From Acidobacteriota bacterium (GTDB lineage: Bacteria > Acidobacteriota > Thermoanaerobaculia > Thermoanaerobaculales > Sulfomarinibacteraceae), in NCBI GenBank assembly GCA_022340665.1, contig JAJDNM010000010.1, positions 1 to 64,000 on the forward strand: 64,000 bases of DNA. Reading direction: 5' to 3'. Below the pieces are notes generated by a model that did not search any database, was not told the origin of the DNA, and saw only the letters and a list, made by a program, of their open reading frames with translations. Below, piece by piece: positions 43,112 through 51,440 of this stretch (its first letter is position 1; each line of letters starts with the position of its first letter). A program made the translations under genes and the position numbers.

Positions 43112-44443
43112 TCAGTATCTATCGAGATACCGCTCGAGCTCCCAGTCGTGGATCTCTTTGATGTACTCCGACCACTCCGTTCGCTTGTTGAAGAGGAAGT
43201 GCTTGAAGATGTGGTCGCCCAAAGCTTCGCGGAGCATCGTGTCCTTTTCAAGGAAATCGAGCGCCTCGTCGAGGCTTGCCGGGAGCTGGTGGATCTTGAG
43301 ACGTTTCTTCTCTCGCATACTCATGTCGAAGATGTTGCGGTTGACGGGCTCGCCGCAATCGAGTTCGCGTTCGATGCCGTCGAGCCCGGACGCGAGCATC
43401 GCGGCGAAGGCGAGATATGGATTGCACGCCGGGTCCGGAATCCTCACCTCGCAGCGCGTGCCGACCCCGCGGCGGGCGGGAACTCGGACCATCGGTGAGC
43501 GATTCTTCTCAGACCACGCCACGTTGACCGGGGCCTCGTACCCGGGCACCAGTCGCTTGTACGAATTCACCAGAGGGTTGGTCAGGGCGACGAACGCGCG
43601 AGCGTGAGCGAGGAGGCCACCAATGTATGCACGCCCGACCTTCGAAAGCTGCCACGGGCCGTCCGCATCGTAGAACGCGTTCTCGCCGTCCGCGGTGAAC
43701 AGAGACTGGTGAGTGTGCATGCCGGAGCCGTTGACCCCGGCCAATGGCTTGGGCATGAAGGTAGCATGGAGGCCGTGCATGAGCGCGACCTTCTTGACAA
43801 CGAAGCGAAAGGTGATGACAGCGTCGGCTGTGGCGACCGCCTCGCCGTACTTGAAATCGATTTCGTGTTGGCCGGGGGCAACCTCGTGATGGGCGGCTTC
43901 TACTTCGAGATCCATCGCTTCCAGCACCAGCGTAATGTCTCGTCTCGCTTCCTCGCCAAGGTCGCGAGGGCTGAGATCGAAGTAACCGCCGGAGTCGTGC
44001 GTCGCCGCGATTGCCTCGCCGTTCAAGTCGCGCTGAAAGAGGAAGAACTCGGCCTCGGGACCGGCCATCATGGTGTAACCCATTTTTTCGGCCTTGGCGA
44101 CAACGCGTTTCAGCACGCCGCGCGGACAGCCAATGAAGGGAGTTCCGTCGGGGTTCGCGATATCGCAGACCAGGCGGCCGACTTTGCCCTGTCCGGCGTC
44201 CCACGGGAAGATCTGGAATGTTTTGAGGTCGGGGACCAAAAGCATGTCCGACTCTTCGATTCGCGTGAAGCCTTCGATGGAGGAGCCGTCGAACATGATC
44301 TGACCATCGAGGGCCTTTTCGAACTGGCTTTCAGGGACCTCGACGTTCTTGATGATGCCGTCGATATCGGTGAACTGGAGCCGAAGAAAGTGGACATTCT
44401 CTTCCTTGGCCTGGGCGAGGATTTCGGCAGTTAATTTTGGCAC
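43112..44443 (-). CDS. glnA: Glutamine synthetase type I (alpha)
   Basis: The 443-residue enzyme makes glutamine from glutamate, ammonia and ATP. Motifs include the FDGSSIEGF loop, AGPEAEFFLF, GSGMHTHQSLF, NPLVNSYKRLVPGYEAP, and RNRSPMVRVPA (here KNRSPMVRVPARRG). The C-terminal part (REKKRLKIHQLPASLDEAL) has no Tyr in the NLYDLP adenylylation loop, so control by adenylylation is not expected; this and the length are typical of the GSI-alpha group. The GTG at 44443 is preferred since GGAGG sits seven bases upstream. Two TTGAC-like elements lie upstream, but no promoter is certain. Confidence 0.95.
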   Translation of the reverse strand: MPKLTAEILAQAKEENVHFLRLQFTDIDGIIKNVEVPESQFEKALDGQIMFDGSSIEGFTRIEESDMLLVPDLKTFQIFPWDAGQGKVGRLVCDIANPDGTPFIGCPRGVLKRVVAKAEKMGYTMMAGPEAEFFLFQRDLNGEAIAATHDSGGYFDLSPRDLGEEARRDITLVLEAMDLEVEAAHHEVAPGQHEIDFKYGEAVATADAVITFRFVVKKVALMHGLHATFMPKPLAGVNGSGMHTHQSLFTADGENAFYDADGPWQLSKVGRAYIGGLLAHARAFVALTNPLVNSYKRLVPGYEAPVNVAWSEKNRSPMVRVPARRGVGTRCEVRIPDPACNPYLAFAAMLASGLDGIERELDCGEPVNRNIFDMSMREKKRLKIHQLPASLDEALDFLEKDTMLREALGDHIFKHFLFNKRTEWSEYIKEIHDWELERYLDRY

Positions 44444-44641
44444 AGTGTTGCCTCCAAGCATGTCGTTCGGGAGATTTTGGTTTTGAAATTGCGAAAAGTC
44501 AAGAGATTTTTTGCAGAATGTATAGAATTTTTGAGTCAAAATGCACATACGATGCGAATGCATCTCAATCCTTTTGTGTTCGGGGGGAACGTGGCATCGG
44601 TCGTGCACAGGCGGACGTTATACTGACCAGCGGAGGCAAGA

Positions 44642-45217
44642 ATGGGTGACGCACCGAATCGTGAGGATGCGTGGGCGCTGCTCACCGAGTACACCGACAA
44701 TCCCAGCCTGATCAAACATGCACTTTGCGTGGAAGCCGCGATGCGGGCCTACGCCCGGTCCTTCGGCGAGGACGAGGAAATGTGGGGCGTGATCGGGCTC
44801 ATCCACGATTTCGACTATCAACAGAACCCGACCGAGGACACTCACCTCCACGTCGGCACGGCGATCCTCCGTGATCGCGGCTGGCCGGAAGATTGGGTGC
44901 GAATCGTCGCTTCGCACGCGGATTACATGGGTGTGCCACGAGAAAGCAAAGCCGCGAAGGCCCTGTTCGCGGTCGATGAGCTGTCAGGCTTTCTGACCGC
45001 TTGTGCGCTCGTGCGACCTGACAAGGCGATCGCCGAGGTCAAGGTGAAGTCGGTCAAGAAGAAGCTCAAAGACAAGGCATTCGCCCGTGGCGTCAACCGC
45101 GATGACGTCCGAAACGGCGCTGAGGAGTTGGGCGTCGAGCTCGGTGAACACATCGAGTTCGTGCGTGAAGCGATGGCGACGGTCGCCGATCAGCTGGAGC
45201 TTCCACCACCCGAATAG
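44642..45217 (+). CDS. HD-domain phosphohydrolase
   Basis: The 191-residue protein has a single HD domain. His27 (SLIKHALCVEAAMRAY), the His-Asp pair in GLIHDFDYQ, and a third His in IVASHADYMG form the metal site. This form is common among small HDIG hydrolases acting on nucleotides or other phosphate esters; the substrate is unknown. The C-terminal 70 residues are charged and helical (IAEVKVKSVKKKLKDK). It diverges from glnA with a 198-base gap and has the start ATGGGTGAC with a short GGAGG upstream. Confidence 0.85.
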   Translation: MGDAPNREDAWALLTEYTDNPSLIKHALCVEAAMRAYARSFGEDEEMWGVIGLIHDFDYQQNPTEDTHLHVGTAILRDRGWPEDWVRIVASHADYMGVPRESKAAKALFAVDELSGFLTACALVRPDKAIAEVKVKSVKKKLKDKAFARGVNRDDVRNGAEELGVELGEHIEFVREAMATVADQLELPPPE

Positions 45218-45233
45218 GATTGTCCGCCGTCCG

Positions 45234-45330
45234 CCCTGAACAACGAAGACACGAAGGTACAAAGTTGTTCACAAGGTGAATTTCCTTGTGTCCCCTAGGT
45301 GTCTTGGTGCGTTTGTGGTTGATGTGGGTT
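45234..45330. repeat. Imperfect palindrome with the ACGAAGACAC / GTGTCTT type arms
   Basis: Centred on CACAAGG-7-CCTTGTG (45270-45290), the outer arms are AACGAAGACACGAAGG on the left and GGTGTCTTGGTGCG on the right, partly complementary. Similar ACGAAGACACAAAG-type palindromes are scattered between genes in many environmental bacteria. This looks like a decayed copy. It separates the HD gene from serS and may also act as a terminator. Confidence 0.5.
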
Positions 45331-45358
45331 CGTCCGCCTGCTTGGAGGGAGACGTCGT

Positions 45359-46642
45359 TCAGGCAGGTTCGATGACTTCGAGGCCGCCCATGTACGGTCG
45401 CAGCACATCGGGAACGATGACCGAGCCGTCGGCCTGCTGGTAGTTCTCGAGCACGGCCACCATGGTTCGGCCGGCGGCGAGTCCGGAGCCATTGAGCGTA
45501 TGGAGGTGTCGCGCCTTGCCGCCGTCGGACGGTCGATAGCGAATGTGCGCCCTTCGCGCCTGGAAGTCGGTGAAATTGCTGCAGGAGGAAATCTCGCGGT
45601 AGGTACTTACGGCGGGCAACCAGACCTCGACGTCGTAGGTCTTGGCGGCAGAAAACCCCAGGTCACCGCTTGCAAGGGTGACGACACGGTAGGGCAGGCC
45701 GAGGCCTTGGAGCACCGCTTCTGCGTGACCGGTGAGCTCCTCGAGCCGATCCCACGATTCCTCGGGGCGAACGAACTGGACGAGCTCGACTTTGTGAAAC
45801 TGGTGCTGACGGATCAATCCCCTGACGTCACGACCATGCGAGCCCGCTTCGGCTCTGAAGCAGGGCGTGTATGCGCAGTACCGGATCGGCAATTCCGTCT
45901 CGTCGAGGGTTTCATCCCGATGGAGGTTGGTGAGTGGCACCTCGGCGGTCGGCACCAGGTAGAGGTCGAAATCCTCGACACGGAAAAGGTCTTCGGCAAA
46001 CTTCGGAAGCTGGCCGGTGCCATGGAGAGATACGGAGTTGACCAGGTAGGGCGGGATAATTTCGGTGTAACGATGGGCGCCGATGTGGAGGTCGAGCATG
46101 TAAGAAATGAGGGCGCGTTCGAGCGCAGCGCCAGCCCCTCGCAGCACCGCAAAGCGACTCGAGGCAACCTTGGCCGCACGTTCGAAATCGATCAGACCGA
46201 GGTTCGGGCCGAGATCCCAGTGAGCCACGGGTTCGAAGTCGAAGCTCGGAGGCTTTCCCCAGCTCCTCTCAACCCGGTTGTCCGCCTCGTCCTCGCCGAT
46301 CGGGACACTCTCGTGGAAGGTATTGGGGATCTGCAACTCGAGCCCGGTGAGTTCGTCTTCGAGCGCCCTTGCCCGCGTTTCGAGCTCTCTGATCTCGTCG
46401 CCCAGAATGGACATCTCGGTCTTCAAGGCCTCGGCGTCGTCCCGTCGTCCTTCTCGATAGAGTCCGCCGATCTCCTTCGAGCCGGTATTTCGTCGCGCCT
46501 TGAGCTCCTCGAGACGCACCAGCACCACGCGCCACGTGGCGTCGACCTCGAGGAGTCGGTCGAGAGGCGCTTCGGTGTGGCGCGCGGCAAGCATGGCGCG
46601 AACCAACTCGGGATTGCTTCGAAAGAGGTCACGGGCGAGCAT
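45359..46642 (-). CDS. serS: Seryl-tRNA synthetase
   Basis: The 427-residue class II synthetase charges tRNA-Ser (and tRNA-Sec if present). It starts with an antiparallel coiled coil (about 30-100: [19 protein letters not shown]) that clamps the long tRNA-Ser variable arm. The catalytic core shows [13 protein letters not shown] (motif 1 region), [28 protein letters not shown] (motif 2) and the last [20 protein letters not shown] (motif 3). tRNA-Ser genes for CGA and GGA lie 10 kb away. It is preceded by a deoxynucleoside kinase on the same strand. Confidence 0.97.
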   Translation of the reverse strand: MLARDLFRSNPELVRAMLAARHTEAPLDRLLEVDATWRVVLVRLEELKARRNTGSKEIGGLYREGRRDDAEALKTEMSILGDEIRELETRARALEDELTGLELQIPNTFHESVPIGEDEADNRVERSWGKPPSFDFEPVAHWDLGPNLGLIDFERAAKVASSRFAVLRGAGAALERALISYMLDLHIGAHRYTEIIPPYLVNSVSLHGTGQLPKFAEDLFRVEDFDLYLVPTAEVPLTNLHRDETLDETELPIRYCAYTPCFRAEAGSHGRDVRGLIRQHQFHKVELVQFVRPEESWDRLEELTGHAEAVLQGLGLPYRVVTLASGDLGFSAAKTYDVEVWLPAVSTYREISSCSNFTDFQARRAHIRYRPSDGGKARHLHTLNGSGLAAGRTMVAVLENYQQADGSVIVPDVLRPYMGGLEVIEPA

Positions 46643-46786
46643 CGTTATTTCTCCGGTCGAGACTATATCAGCCTGCGGGGAACGGGCGGGCAGAGGAATT
46701 GATGAATGAAGGCGAAGCCCGAATGCCCCTGAAACGCGTTCCGGACGGTTGTCGTGTGGGTGAGGAGTGATTCCGCGTCCTGGAAT

Positions 46787-47443
46787 TCAACTACGTTTCG
46801 AACCGACGGGAACGTACACTTGGGTGCCTCGGCGGGTGCGAATGATCTGCTCGACAAACGCATCGAAGTCCGAGGGGTTGGTGACGAAGTCGATTTCGTC
46901 CGTGTTGACGACCAGCAGGGGCGTCTCGTGATAGTGGAAGAAGTAGTACGAGTAGGCTTCGCTCAACCGCTGCAAGTACTCCGGATCGATAGCGTGCTCG
47001 AAGTCACGACCTCGTTTGCTGATCCGCTCGAGGAGCACCTCGACCGAGGCTTGCATGTAGATCACCAGATCCGGTTTGGCAACTTCCTGCTCGAGCACCG
47101 GATAGAGCTTTTCGTAAACTCTCAGGTCGGTGTCGTCGAGGTTCAGGTAGGCGAAAATTCGGTCCTTCGGAAAGCTGTAATCGGCGAGCACGAGGCGTTG
47201 GAAGAGGTTCATCTGGGCGATTTCGCGCTGTTGCTGGAAGCGTGACAACAGGAAGTAGATCTGCACCTGGAAGGCGGCCCCCTCGCGACCTTCGTAGAAC
47301 GCTGGCAGGAAGGGGTTGGTGATATCTTCAAGCACCATGACGCCCTCGAATCGGTCCGCCAAACGTTCGACGAGGGAGGTCTTTCCCACCCCGATCGGAC
47401 CCTCGACCGCGACATGTCGGAAGGGGATCTTGTCCCGCGTCAT
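46787..47443 (-). CDS. Deoxynucleoside kinase (dCK/dGK family)
   Basis: The 218-residue protein phosphorylates deoxynucleosides for dNTP salvage. The P-loop is GPIGVGKTSL (15-24). LERISKRGRDFEHAID with the arginine lid and the YSYYFFHYHETPLLVVN tail are typical of the dGK/dCK group. The DRS-type motif is present as DYSFPKDRIFAYL. An ATG at 47443 is preferred; a TTG 51 bases upstream is possible. It lies between ubiA and serS on the leftward strand. The preferred base is not clear. Confidence 0.9.
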   Translation of the reverse strand: MTRDKIPFRHVAVEGPIGVGKTSLVERLADRFEGVMVLEDITNPFLPAFYEGREGAAFQVQIYFLLSRFQQQREIAQMNLFQRLVLADYSFPKDRIFAYLNLDDTDLRVYEKLYPVLEQEVAKPDLVIYMQASVEVLLERISKRGRDFEHAIDPEYLQRLSEAYSYYFFHYHETPLLVVNTDEIDFVTNPSDFDAFVEQIIRTRRGTQVYVPVGSKRS

Positions 47444-47512
47444 GAAGTGCGTCCACTCATCGGGCTTCTGCGATATTAGCAGGGCCCGCGACAAGGTTTC
47501 TGATGCCCGGAG

Positions 47513-48403
47513 CTATGCGGAAATCAGCTTCGCTACCACGAAAAAGATGCACATCGCCATCGCGAGGGTGCCGTTGGCGGTGAAGAACGCGGCGTCGATC
47601 GATTGCAAATCGTCCGATCTGATGAGCCGATGCTGCCAGGCGAGCAGGAGGCCGGCCGACACGACCGCGAGCAGGCGCAGCATGCCGCCGCCAGCGGCCA
47701 GTGCGAACGCCAAAAATCCCACAAACGCGATGATATGAAAGGTTCGGGCCACGGTGATTGCTCGCTCGGCACCGAAGCGCGCTGGGAGCGAGTGGAGGTC
47801 GTGCTCGCGATCGAACACCTCGTCCTGAAGAGAATAGATGACATCGAAGCCGGCGACCCACAACGCCACCGCACCGGCGAGCACGAGAGCCGGCCAGTCA
47901 ATCCTTCCGGTTTCGGCAATCCACGCTCCGATCGGTGCGATTCCGAGAGACAGCCCGAGCCACAGGTGGGAAGCTGCCGTGAAGCGCTTGGCGTAGGAGT
48001 AAACGAGTAGTACGGCCAGTGCCAGTGGCGCCAGGGCCAGACACAGCGGACCGAGCGCTGCCGCCGCAATCAGAAAAACAGCTGCGGACGCACCGGTGAC
48101 GATCCATGCGAACTGTCGATCGAGCCGGCCCGCGGGCAGCGCGCGATTGACGGTTCGTGGGTTCTTGGAGTCGAAGTCATAATCCGCAAGCCGGTTGAAA
48201 GCCATCGCCGCGGTCCGCGCCGAGACCATCGCGACGAGAACCCATAACCAGGTCCGAGCCGACGGCCAGCCCGTGTCAGCAGCGCTGATGAGGGCGATGA
48301 CTGCGAACGGAAGAGCAAAGATCGTGTGTTTGAACGCAATCATCTCCCCCGTTTCCCGCAAGCCGGCGACCCACGGCGATAGGCTGCGCTTCAACCCTGC
48401 CAT
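47513..48403 (-). CDS. ubiA: UbiA-family prenyltransferase
   Basis: The 296-residue membrane protein has nine hydrophobic helices and the two Asp-rich motifs of the family: NRLADYDFDSKNPRTVNR (first) and SLQDEVFDREHDLHS (second). They bind Mg2+ and the prenyl diphosphate. It is paired with UbiX (13-base overlap), as in ubiquinone synthesis or the futalosine route to menaquinone (MqnP-like). Because no other gene of either pathway is in view, the quinone is not certain. Menaquinone would fit the phyla proposed for this window. Confidence 0.88.
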   Translation of the reverse strand: MAGLKRSLSPWVAGLRETGEMIAFKHTIFALPFAVIALISAADTGWPSARTWLWVLVAMVSARTAAMAFNRLADYDFDSKNPRTVNRALPAGRLDRQFAWIVTGASAAVFLIAAAALGPLCLALAPLALAVLLVYSYAKRFTAASHLWLGLSLGIAPIGAWIAETGRIDWPALVLAGAVALWVAGFDVIYSLQDEVFDREHDLHSLPARFGAERAITVARTFHIIAFVGFLAFALAAGGGMLRLLAVVSAGLLLAWQHRLIRSDDLQSIDAAFFTANGTLAMAMCIFFVVAKLISA

Positions 48404-49011
48404 CTCAAACCGACGTCCGCCGCGGGAATCGAGAGGAGGTCGAGGAGGCGTAAGCAGTAGTGATCCACGAAGAGCCGTAGCGCGGTCGCGTCATCCGGCT
48501 TGAGATAGAAGGCCGGCAGTGGTGGCACGATGTGGGCTCCGGCATTCGCGAGCTTCAGAAGGTTTTCGAGGAGAATCGACGACATCGGCGTTTCGCGGAT
48601 ACCCAGTAACAATGGCCACCGCTGTTTCAGTGCGACATCCGCCACGCGCTGAGCGAGGCCACGCGAGATCCCGTTGGCCAGCGAGCCCGCCATCCCGGCT
48701 GAACACGGAAGGACGATGACGCCGTGCAGCCGATGAGACCCGGAGGCGATCTGGGCAGCGAGATCCGAGTCCGCGTAAGGCCGGATCCTCGCGCGCAAGC
48801 CGTCGTCGAGCGGAAGACTTTCCCGGAATGCTCTTGCACTGGCCCACTCGGGACCGAGTTCGTGGGAGAGCACCTTTCCCGCTGCACCGGTGACAACGAG
48901 ATGCAGCGCGTCGACCTCGCCGCCGGTCAGCGCGGCGATCGCGAACTGCTTCGCGAGGATCGAACCCGAGGCGCCCGAAACCAGCAGCGCGAGATCACGG
49001 CTCACGGTCAC
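48391..49011 (-). CDS. ubiX: Flavin prenyltransferase UbiX
   Basis: The 206-residue flavoprotein adds a dimethylallyl unit to FMN, making the prenylated flavin that UbiD decarboxylases need. The flavin-binding start LLVSGASGSILA, LPCSAGMAGSLANGIS, and the RETPMSSILLENLLKLANAG and PPLPAFYLKP signatures are all present. The start is GTG. It overlaps ubiA by 13 bases. No ubiD gene is in the window, though one is expected in the genome. Confidence 0.93.
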   Translation of the reverse strand: MTVSRDLALLVSGASGSILAKQFAIAALTGGEVDALHLVVTGAAGKVLSHELGPEWASARAFRESLPLDDGLRARIRPYADSDLAAQIASGSHRLHGVIVLPCSAGMAGSLANGISRGLAQRVADVALKQRWPLLLGIRETPMSSILLENLLKLANAGAHIVPPLPAFYLKPDDATALRLFVDHYCLRLLDLLSIPAADVGLRWQG

Positions 49012-49319
49012 AGTCCGATTCTGTGGTCGGTAGGGTGCATCCGAGTCATCGGGGGAGTATAGCAGCCAGACACCGACAAAATTTTATTCCACCTTACGTG
49101 GAAGGTATTCGCGGGAAGTTGTCAGAATATATTGTCACGCGATTTACCGCGAGACTTGGGCTATTCAGTCTAAATACCTGAAAAAAAAACACTAGATCGA
49201 ATTCCAGCTGTTGGCACGGGCGATGCTCTCGGCCTCCTCGAGCAAAAGGAGGTAGCCATGGATGATTGAAAACCCGTCTGTAGCCCCAACGATCAACAAA
49301 CCAACGAAAGGAAAAAACG
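49012..49319. other. Intergenic leader region before the ComEA-like gene
   Basis: A 308-base stretch, AT-richer than its surroundings (including an A9 run near 49180), between divergent ubiX and the ComEA-like gene. It should hold both promoters; I cannot place them. The 3' part holds an SD-covering hairpin and a short upstream frame listed separately. Confidence 0.55.
49233..49252 (+). promoter_or_regulatory. Hairpin covering a Shine-Dalgarno sequence
   Basis: CCTCCT (49233-49238) pairs perfectly with AGGAGG (49247-49252) across an eight-base loop. AGGAGG is an ideal ribosome-binding site for ATGs at 49258 and 49262, so the hairpin would hide it. It sits about 70 bases before the ComEA-like gene, which has its own AAAGGA site. 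Confidence 0.5.
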
Positions 49320-49390
49320 ATGCAGCGAAGAATTTGCCTCTCATGCCTTGTGATCGCGATAGTCCTCAGTGCTGCGGCGGGAGCCGCTGA
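49262..49390 (+). CDS. Possible 42-residue upstream peptide overlapping the ComEA-like gene
   Basis: ATG 49262 follows AGGAGG by nine bases and opens a 42-residue frame. It overlaps the first 71 bases of the ComEA-like gene in another frame. A competing ATG at 49258 encodes only three residues before TGA. The peptide is Pro/Lys rich at first and Cys rich at the end, with no recognisable family. It could be a leader that couples translation to the next gene. The only support is the ribosome-binding site, so confidence is low. Confidence 0.25.
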   Translation: MIENPSVAPTINKPTKGKNDAAKNLPLMPCDRDSPQCCGGSR

Positions 49391-49667
49391 TGGCCAGCAG
49401 CCGAACGGGGTGGTGAACATCAACAACGCCTCCGCCGAGGAGCTGCAGTTGCTGCCGAGAGTAGGTCCAGCGTTGGCTGGCCGAATCATCGAGTTCCGAG
49501 AGGCGAACGGCCCTTTCCGCTCGGTTGACGAGATCATCGCGGTCAAGGGCATCGGAGAAAGGTCCTTCGAAAAGCTCAAGCCATACATCGTCACCAGCGG
49601 TGCGACCACCTTGAACACCAAGGTGAGGTTGGCACGTTCGACCGTCGGCTCGAGAGTCGAAGACTGA
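49320..49667 (+). CDS. Exported ComEA-like helix-hairpin-helix protein
   Basis: The 115-residue protein has a signal peptide or anchor (about 1-25, hydrophobic CLVIAIVLSAAAGA) and one helix-hairpin-helix pair: NINNASAEELQLLPRVGPALAGRIIEFREANGPF and SVDEIIAVKGIGERSFEKLKPYI. This is the ComEA DNA-binding domain, which in competent bacteria binds incoming DNA outside the inner membrane. The basic tail of about 20 residues is not conserved. An AAAGGA site precedes the ATG. A terminator and a pseudopilin gene follow; the pseudopilin fits a DNA-uptake setting but no other com gene is in view. Confidence 0.85.
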   Translation: MQRRICLSCLVIAIVLSAAAGAADGQQPNGVVNINNASAEELQLLPRVGPALAGRIIEFREANGPFRSVDEIIAVKGIGERSFEKLKPYIVTSGATTLNTKVRLARSTVGSRVED

Positions 49668-49738
49668 TGTTCAACCCTCGTCCGAGAGGCCACGATTGGC
49701 GGGGCCGGTCGGGCGAGATAACTCAGCGTGGACGGGAT

Positions 49739-49762
49739 GCGGCCCTTCGGGGCCGCGTTTTT
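49739..49762 (+). terminator. Terminator after the ComEA-like gene
   Basis: GCGGCCC and GGGCCGC form a seven-pair stem around a TTCG tetraloop, followed by G and five T. It lies 72 bases past the ComEA-like stop and just before the pseudopilin's Shine-Dalgarno sequence, so the latter needs its own promoter or read-through. Confidence 0.8.
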
Positions 49763-49776
49763 GACAGGAGGTGATC

Positions 49777-50397
49777 ATGATAGTGAGAGGTACGCCTGAT
49801 TCAAGGGCGCGCGGCATGTCGTTGGTCGAGACAATCTTGTTCGTGGTGGTTCTCGCAATAGTCATCTCGATAGCGCTGCCGGACCTCGGCGAATTGAGGC
49901 GCGCAGCAGCACTGCGGGCGGCTGCCAGTCAGCTCAAGGGGTTGCTTTTCAGATGCCGAGCATTCGCGGTGATGAACGCGTGTTCGACTGCAGCGGTTTT
50001 TGAGGAGCGTGCTGACGGTTCGTGGCGGTGCTTCATCGCTGTAGATGGTGATGGGGATGGAATTCGTAGTCGCGACATCCGGGCCAAGGTCGATCCAGTG
50101 GTCGGAGAAATTCTCCATTTCGAGGCGGGCGGCGCCGGGCTCGGAATCCTGCAGGGCGAGTACGTGCCCGATCCCTCCGGACGCGGCCGTTTGCGCGGGA
50201 ATCTCTCCGACCCGGTTCGTGCCGGACGTGGGAACATTATCACCTTCACCCCGCGAGGCACGGCGACACCCGCTTCGCTCTACCTCACGGACCATCGAGC
50301 GAGAATGCGTGTTCTGCGCGTCTACGGAGGAACCGGGCGGGTGATTTCACGGGTGTGGCGGTCGGGTTGGCCGAAATGGAAATCAGAGGGGCTCTGA
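49777..50397 (+). CDS. GspH/FimT-type pseudopilin
   Basis: The 206-residue protein has the prepilin N-terminus RGMSLVETILFVVVLAIV, with cleavage after Gly and Glu five positions later, then about 17 hydrophobic residues. The rest has the GspH-like pattern: LRRAAALRAAASQLKGLLFRCRAFAVM and a beta-rich C-terminus. Such minor pilins sit at the tip of type IV pili or type II secretion pseudopili. No pilus or secretion gene is next to it. The start at 49777 has AGGAGGTGATC directly upstream, a near-perfect match to the ribosome. A GTG at 49771 is unlikely. Confidence 0.85.
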   Translation: MIVRGTPDSRARGMSLVETILFVVVLAIVISIALPDLGELRRAAALRAAASQLKGLLFRCRAFAVMNACSTAAVFEERADGSWRCFIAVDGDGDGIRSRDIRAKVDPVVGEILHFEAGGAGLGILQGEYVPDPSGRGRLRGNLSDPVRAGRGNIITFTPRGTATPASLYLTDHRARMRVLRVYGGTGRVISRVWRSGWPKWKSEGL

Positions 50398-50477
50398 ACG
50401 ATAGTCAGATTGCTTCCGGATTACGAAGTCAGGCTTGATCCGAACGCCCAGTCTGTTTGCCTTTGGCGGAAGGCTAC

Positions 50478-51440
50478 TCACCGCACAGGGGTGAAAGCTC
50501 GGACATCATGCACGACGGCTTCTCCCGGGGCGACAGTCGTTTCTCCGAGCAGCACTGACGCTCTTACCAACCCCCCTGCACGCACGGCGGCTCCCTCCGC
50601 GACCACCGAATCTTCGATGGTCGCATCATCCATCACTGACGCCCCTCTTCCAATAAGCGAGTTCGTGATTCTGGCTTGCGAGCCGACCACCGCGGATGGG
50701 TGGATGACCGTCGAGCCAGACAGGTAGGCGCAGACTGCCTCGCGGTAGTCGCCCGGAGTGCCGACCTCTCGCCAGTGGCCGGCGACGACGACGCCGCCGA
50801 ATCGTCGCGCCGAATAGGCTGATTTCCAGAGAGTGGCTGGCACCTCAGCCGGGTCCGAGGGCAGAGTTTCGACAGCTTCCAGACGAACCGCCATTACGCC
50901 TGGATAGAGGAACGACGCTTCCTGATCGCCAGCGCTGCCGGGAGGGAGAATGGTCTCGACTGCGCCATCGGTACCGAGGAGGATGCGCGACCATCTCGCT
51001 GGATCGAGGTGAGGCAGCAACGCGAGTGTCACGAGGTCCTCCCGGCCGAAATGGCGGTCGAACAGATCCCGCAGATCGAGACCGAAGACGCCGTCGCCAT
51101 TGATAACCAGGATCGACCCCTCGTCTCCGAGCAATCCCCGGTCACGAGCCGTCGCGAGACCGCCGGCGGTTCCCATCAGCTCTTGTTCGAATGAGAGCTC
51201 GATCTTCACACCCGGGAGCGAAACGTCGGCCACAGCTGCAGCCATTTCCTCCGCGAGGTGACACAGGTTGATCACAATTCGTTCCGCTCCGGCCGATGCC
51301 GCCAGACGCAGCGCGGACGCGATGACCGGGCCATCCGGCAGCGGTAATGCGGGTTTCGGAAGGACCGCGGTCAGGGGACGCATTCTGACTCCACGACCGG
51401 CGGCAAGGACCATCGCAGTCTTGAAGCCAGGAGCACTCAT
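50478..51440 (-). CDS. NDP-sugar pyrophosphorylase-like nucleotidyltransferase
   Basis: The 320-residue protein has an N-terminal Rossmann-like nucleotidyltransferase domain with LAAGRGVRMRPLTAVLPKPALPL and INGDGVFGLDL (metal-binding Asp). A C-terminal left-handed beta-helix follows (VIHPSAVVGSQARITNSLIGRGASV). It joins a sugar 1-phosphate to a nucleotide. The start resembles MurU and mannose-1-phosphate guanylyltransferases; the exact substrate is not clear. An AmgK-like kinase at 18 kb could supply sugar phosphate. It overlaps the CYTH gene by four bases (ATGA). Confidence 0.85.
   Translation of the reverse strand: MSAPGFKTAMVLAAGRGVRMRPLTAVLPKPALPLPDGPVIASALRLAASAGAERIVINLCHLAEEMAAAVADVSLPGVKIELSFEQELMGTAGGLATARDRGLLGDEGSILVINGDGVFGLDLRDLFDRHFGREDLVTLALLPHLDPARWSRILLGTDGAVETILPPGSAGDQEASFLYPGVMAVRLEAVETLPSDPAEVPATLWKSAYSARRFGGVVVAGHWREVGTPGDYREAVCAYLSGSTVIHPSAVVGSQARITNSLIGRGASVMDDATIEDSVVAEGAAVRAGGLVRASVLLGETTVAPGEAVVHDVRAFTPVR

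Noticed and set aside
46702-46770. 22-residue frame with a GAGG site before serS
   Set aside because: Its [14 protein letters not shown] stretch slightly resembles the start of FeoA-like proteins, but it is too short and stops early. Reading past TGA as Sec gave nothing sensible.
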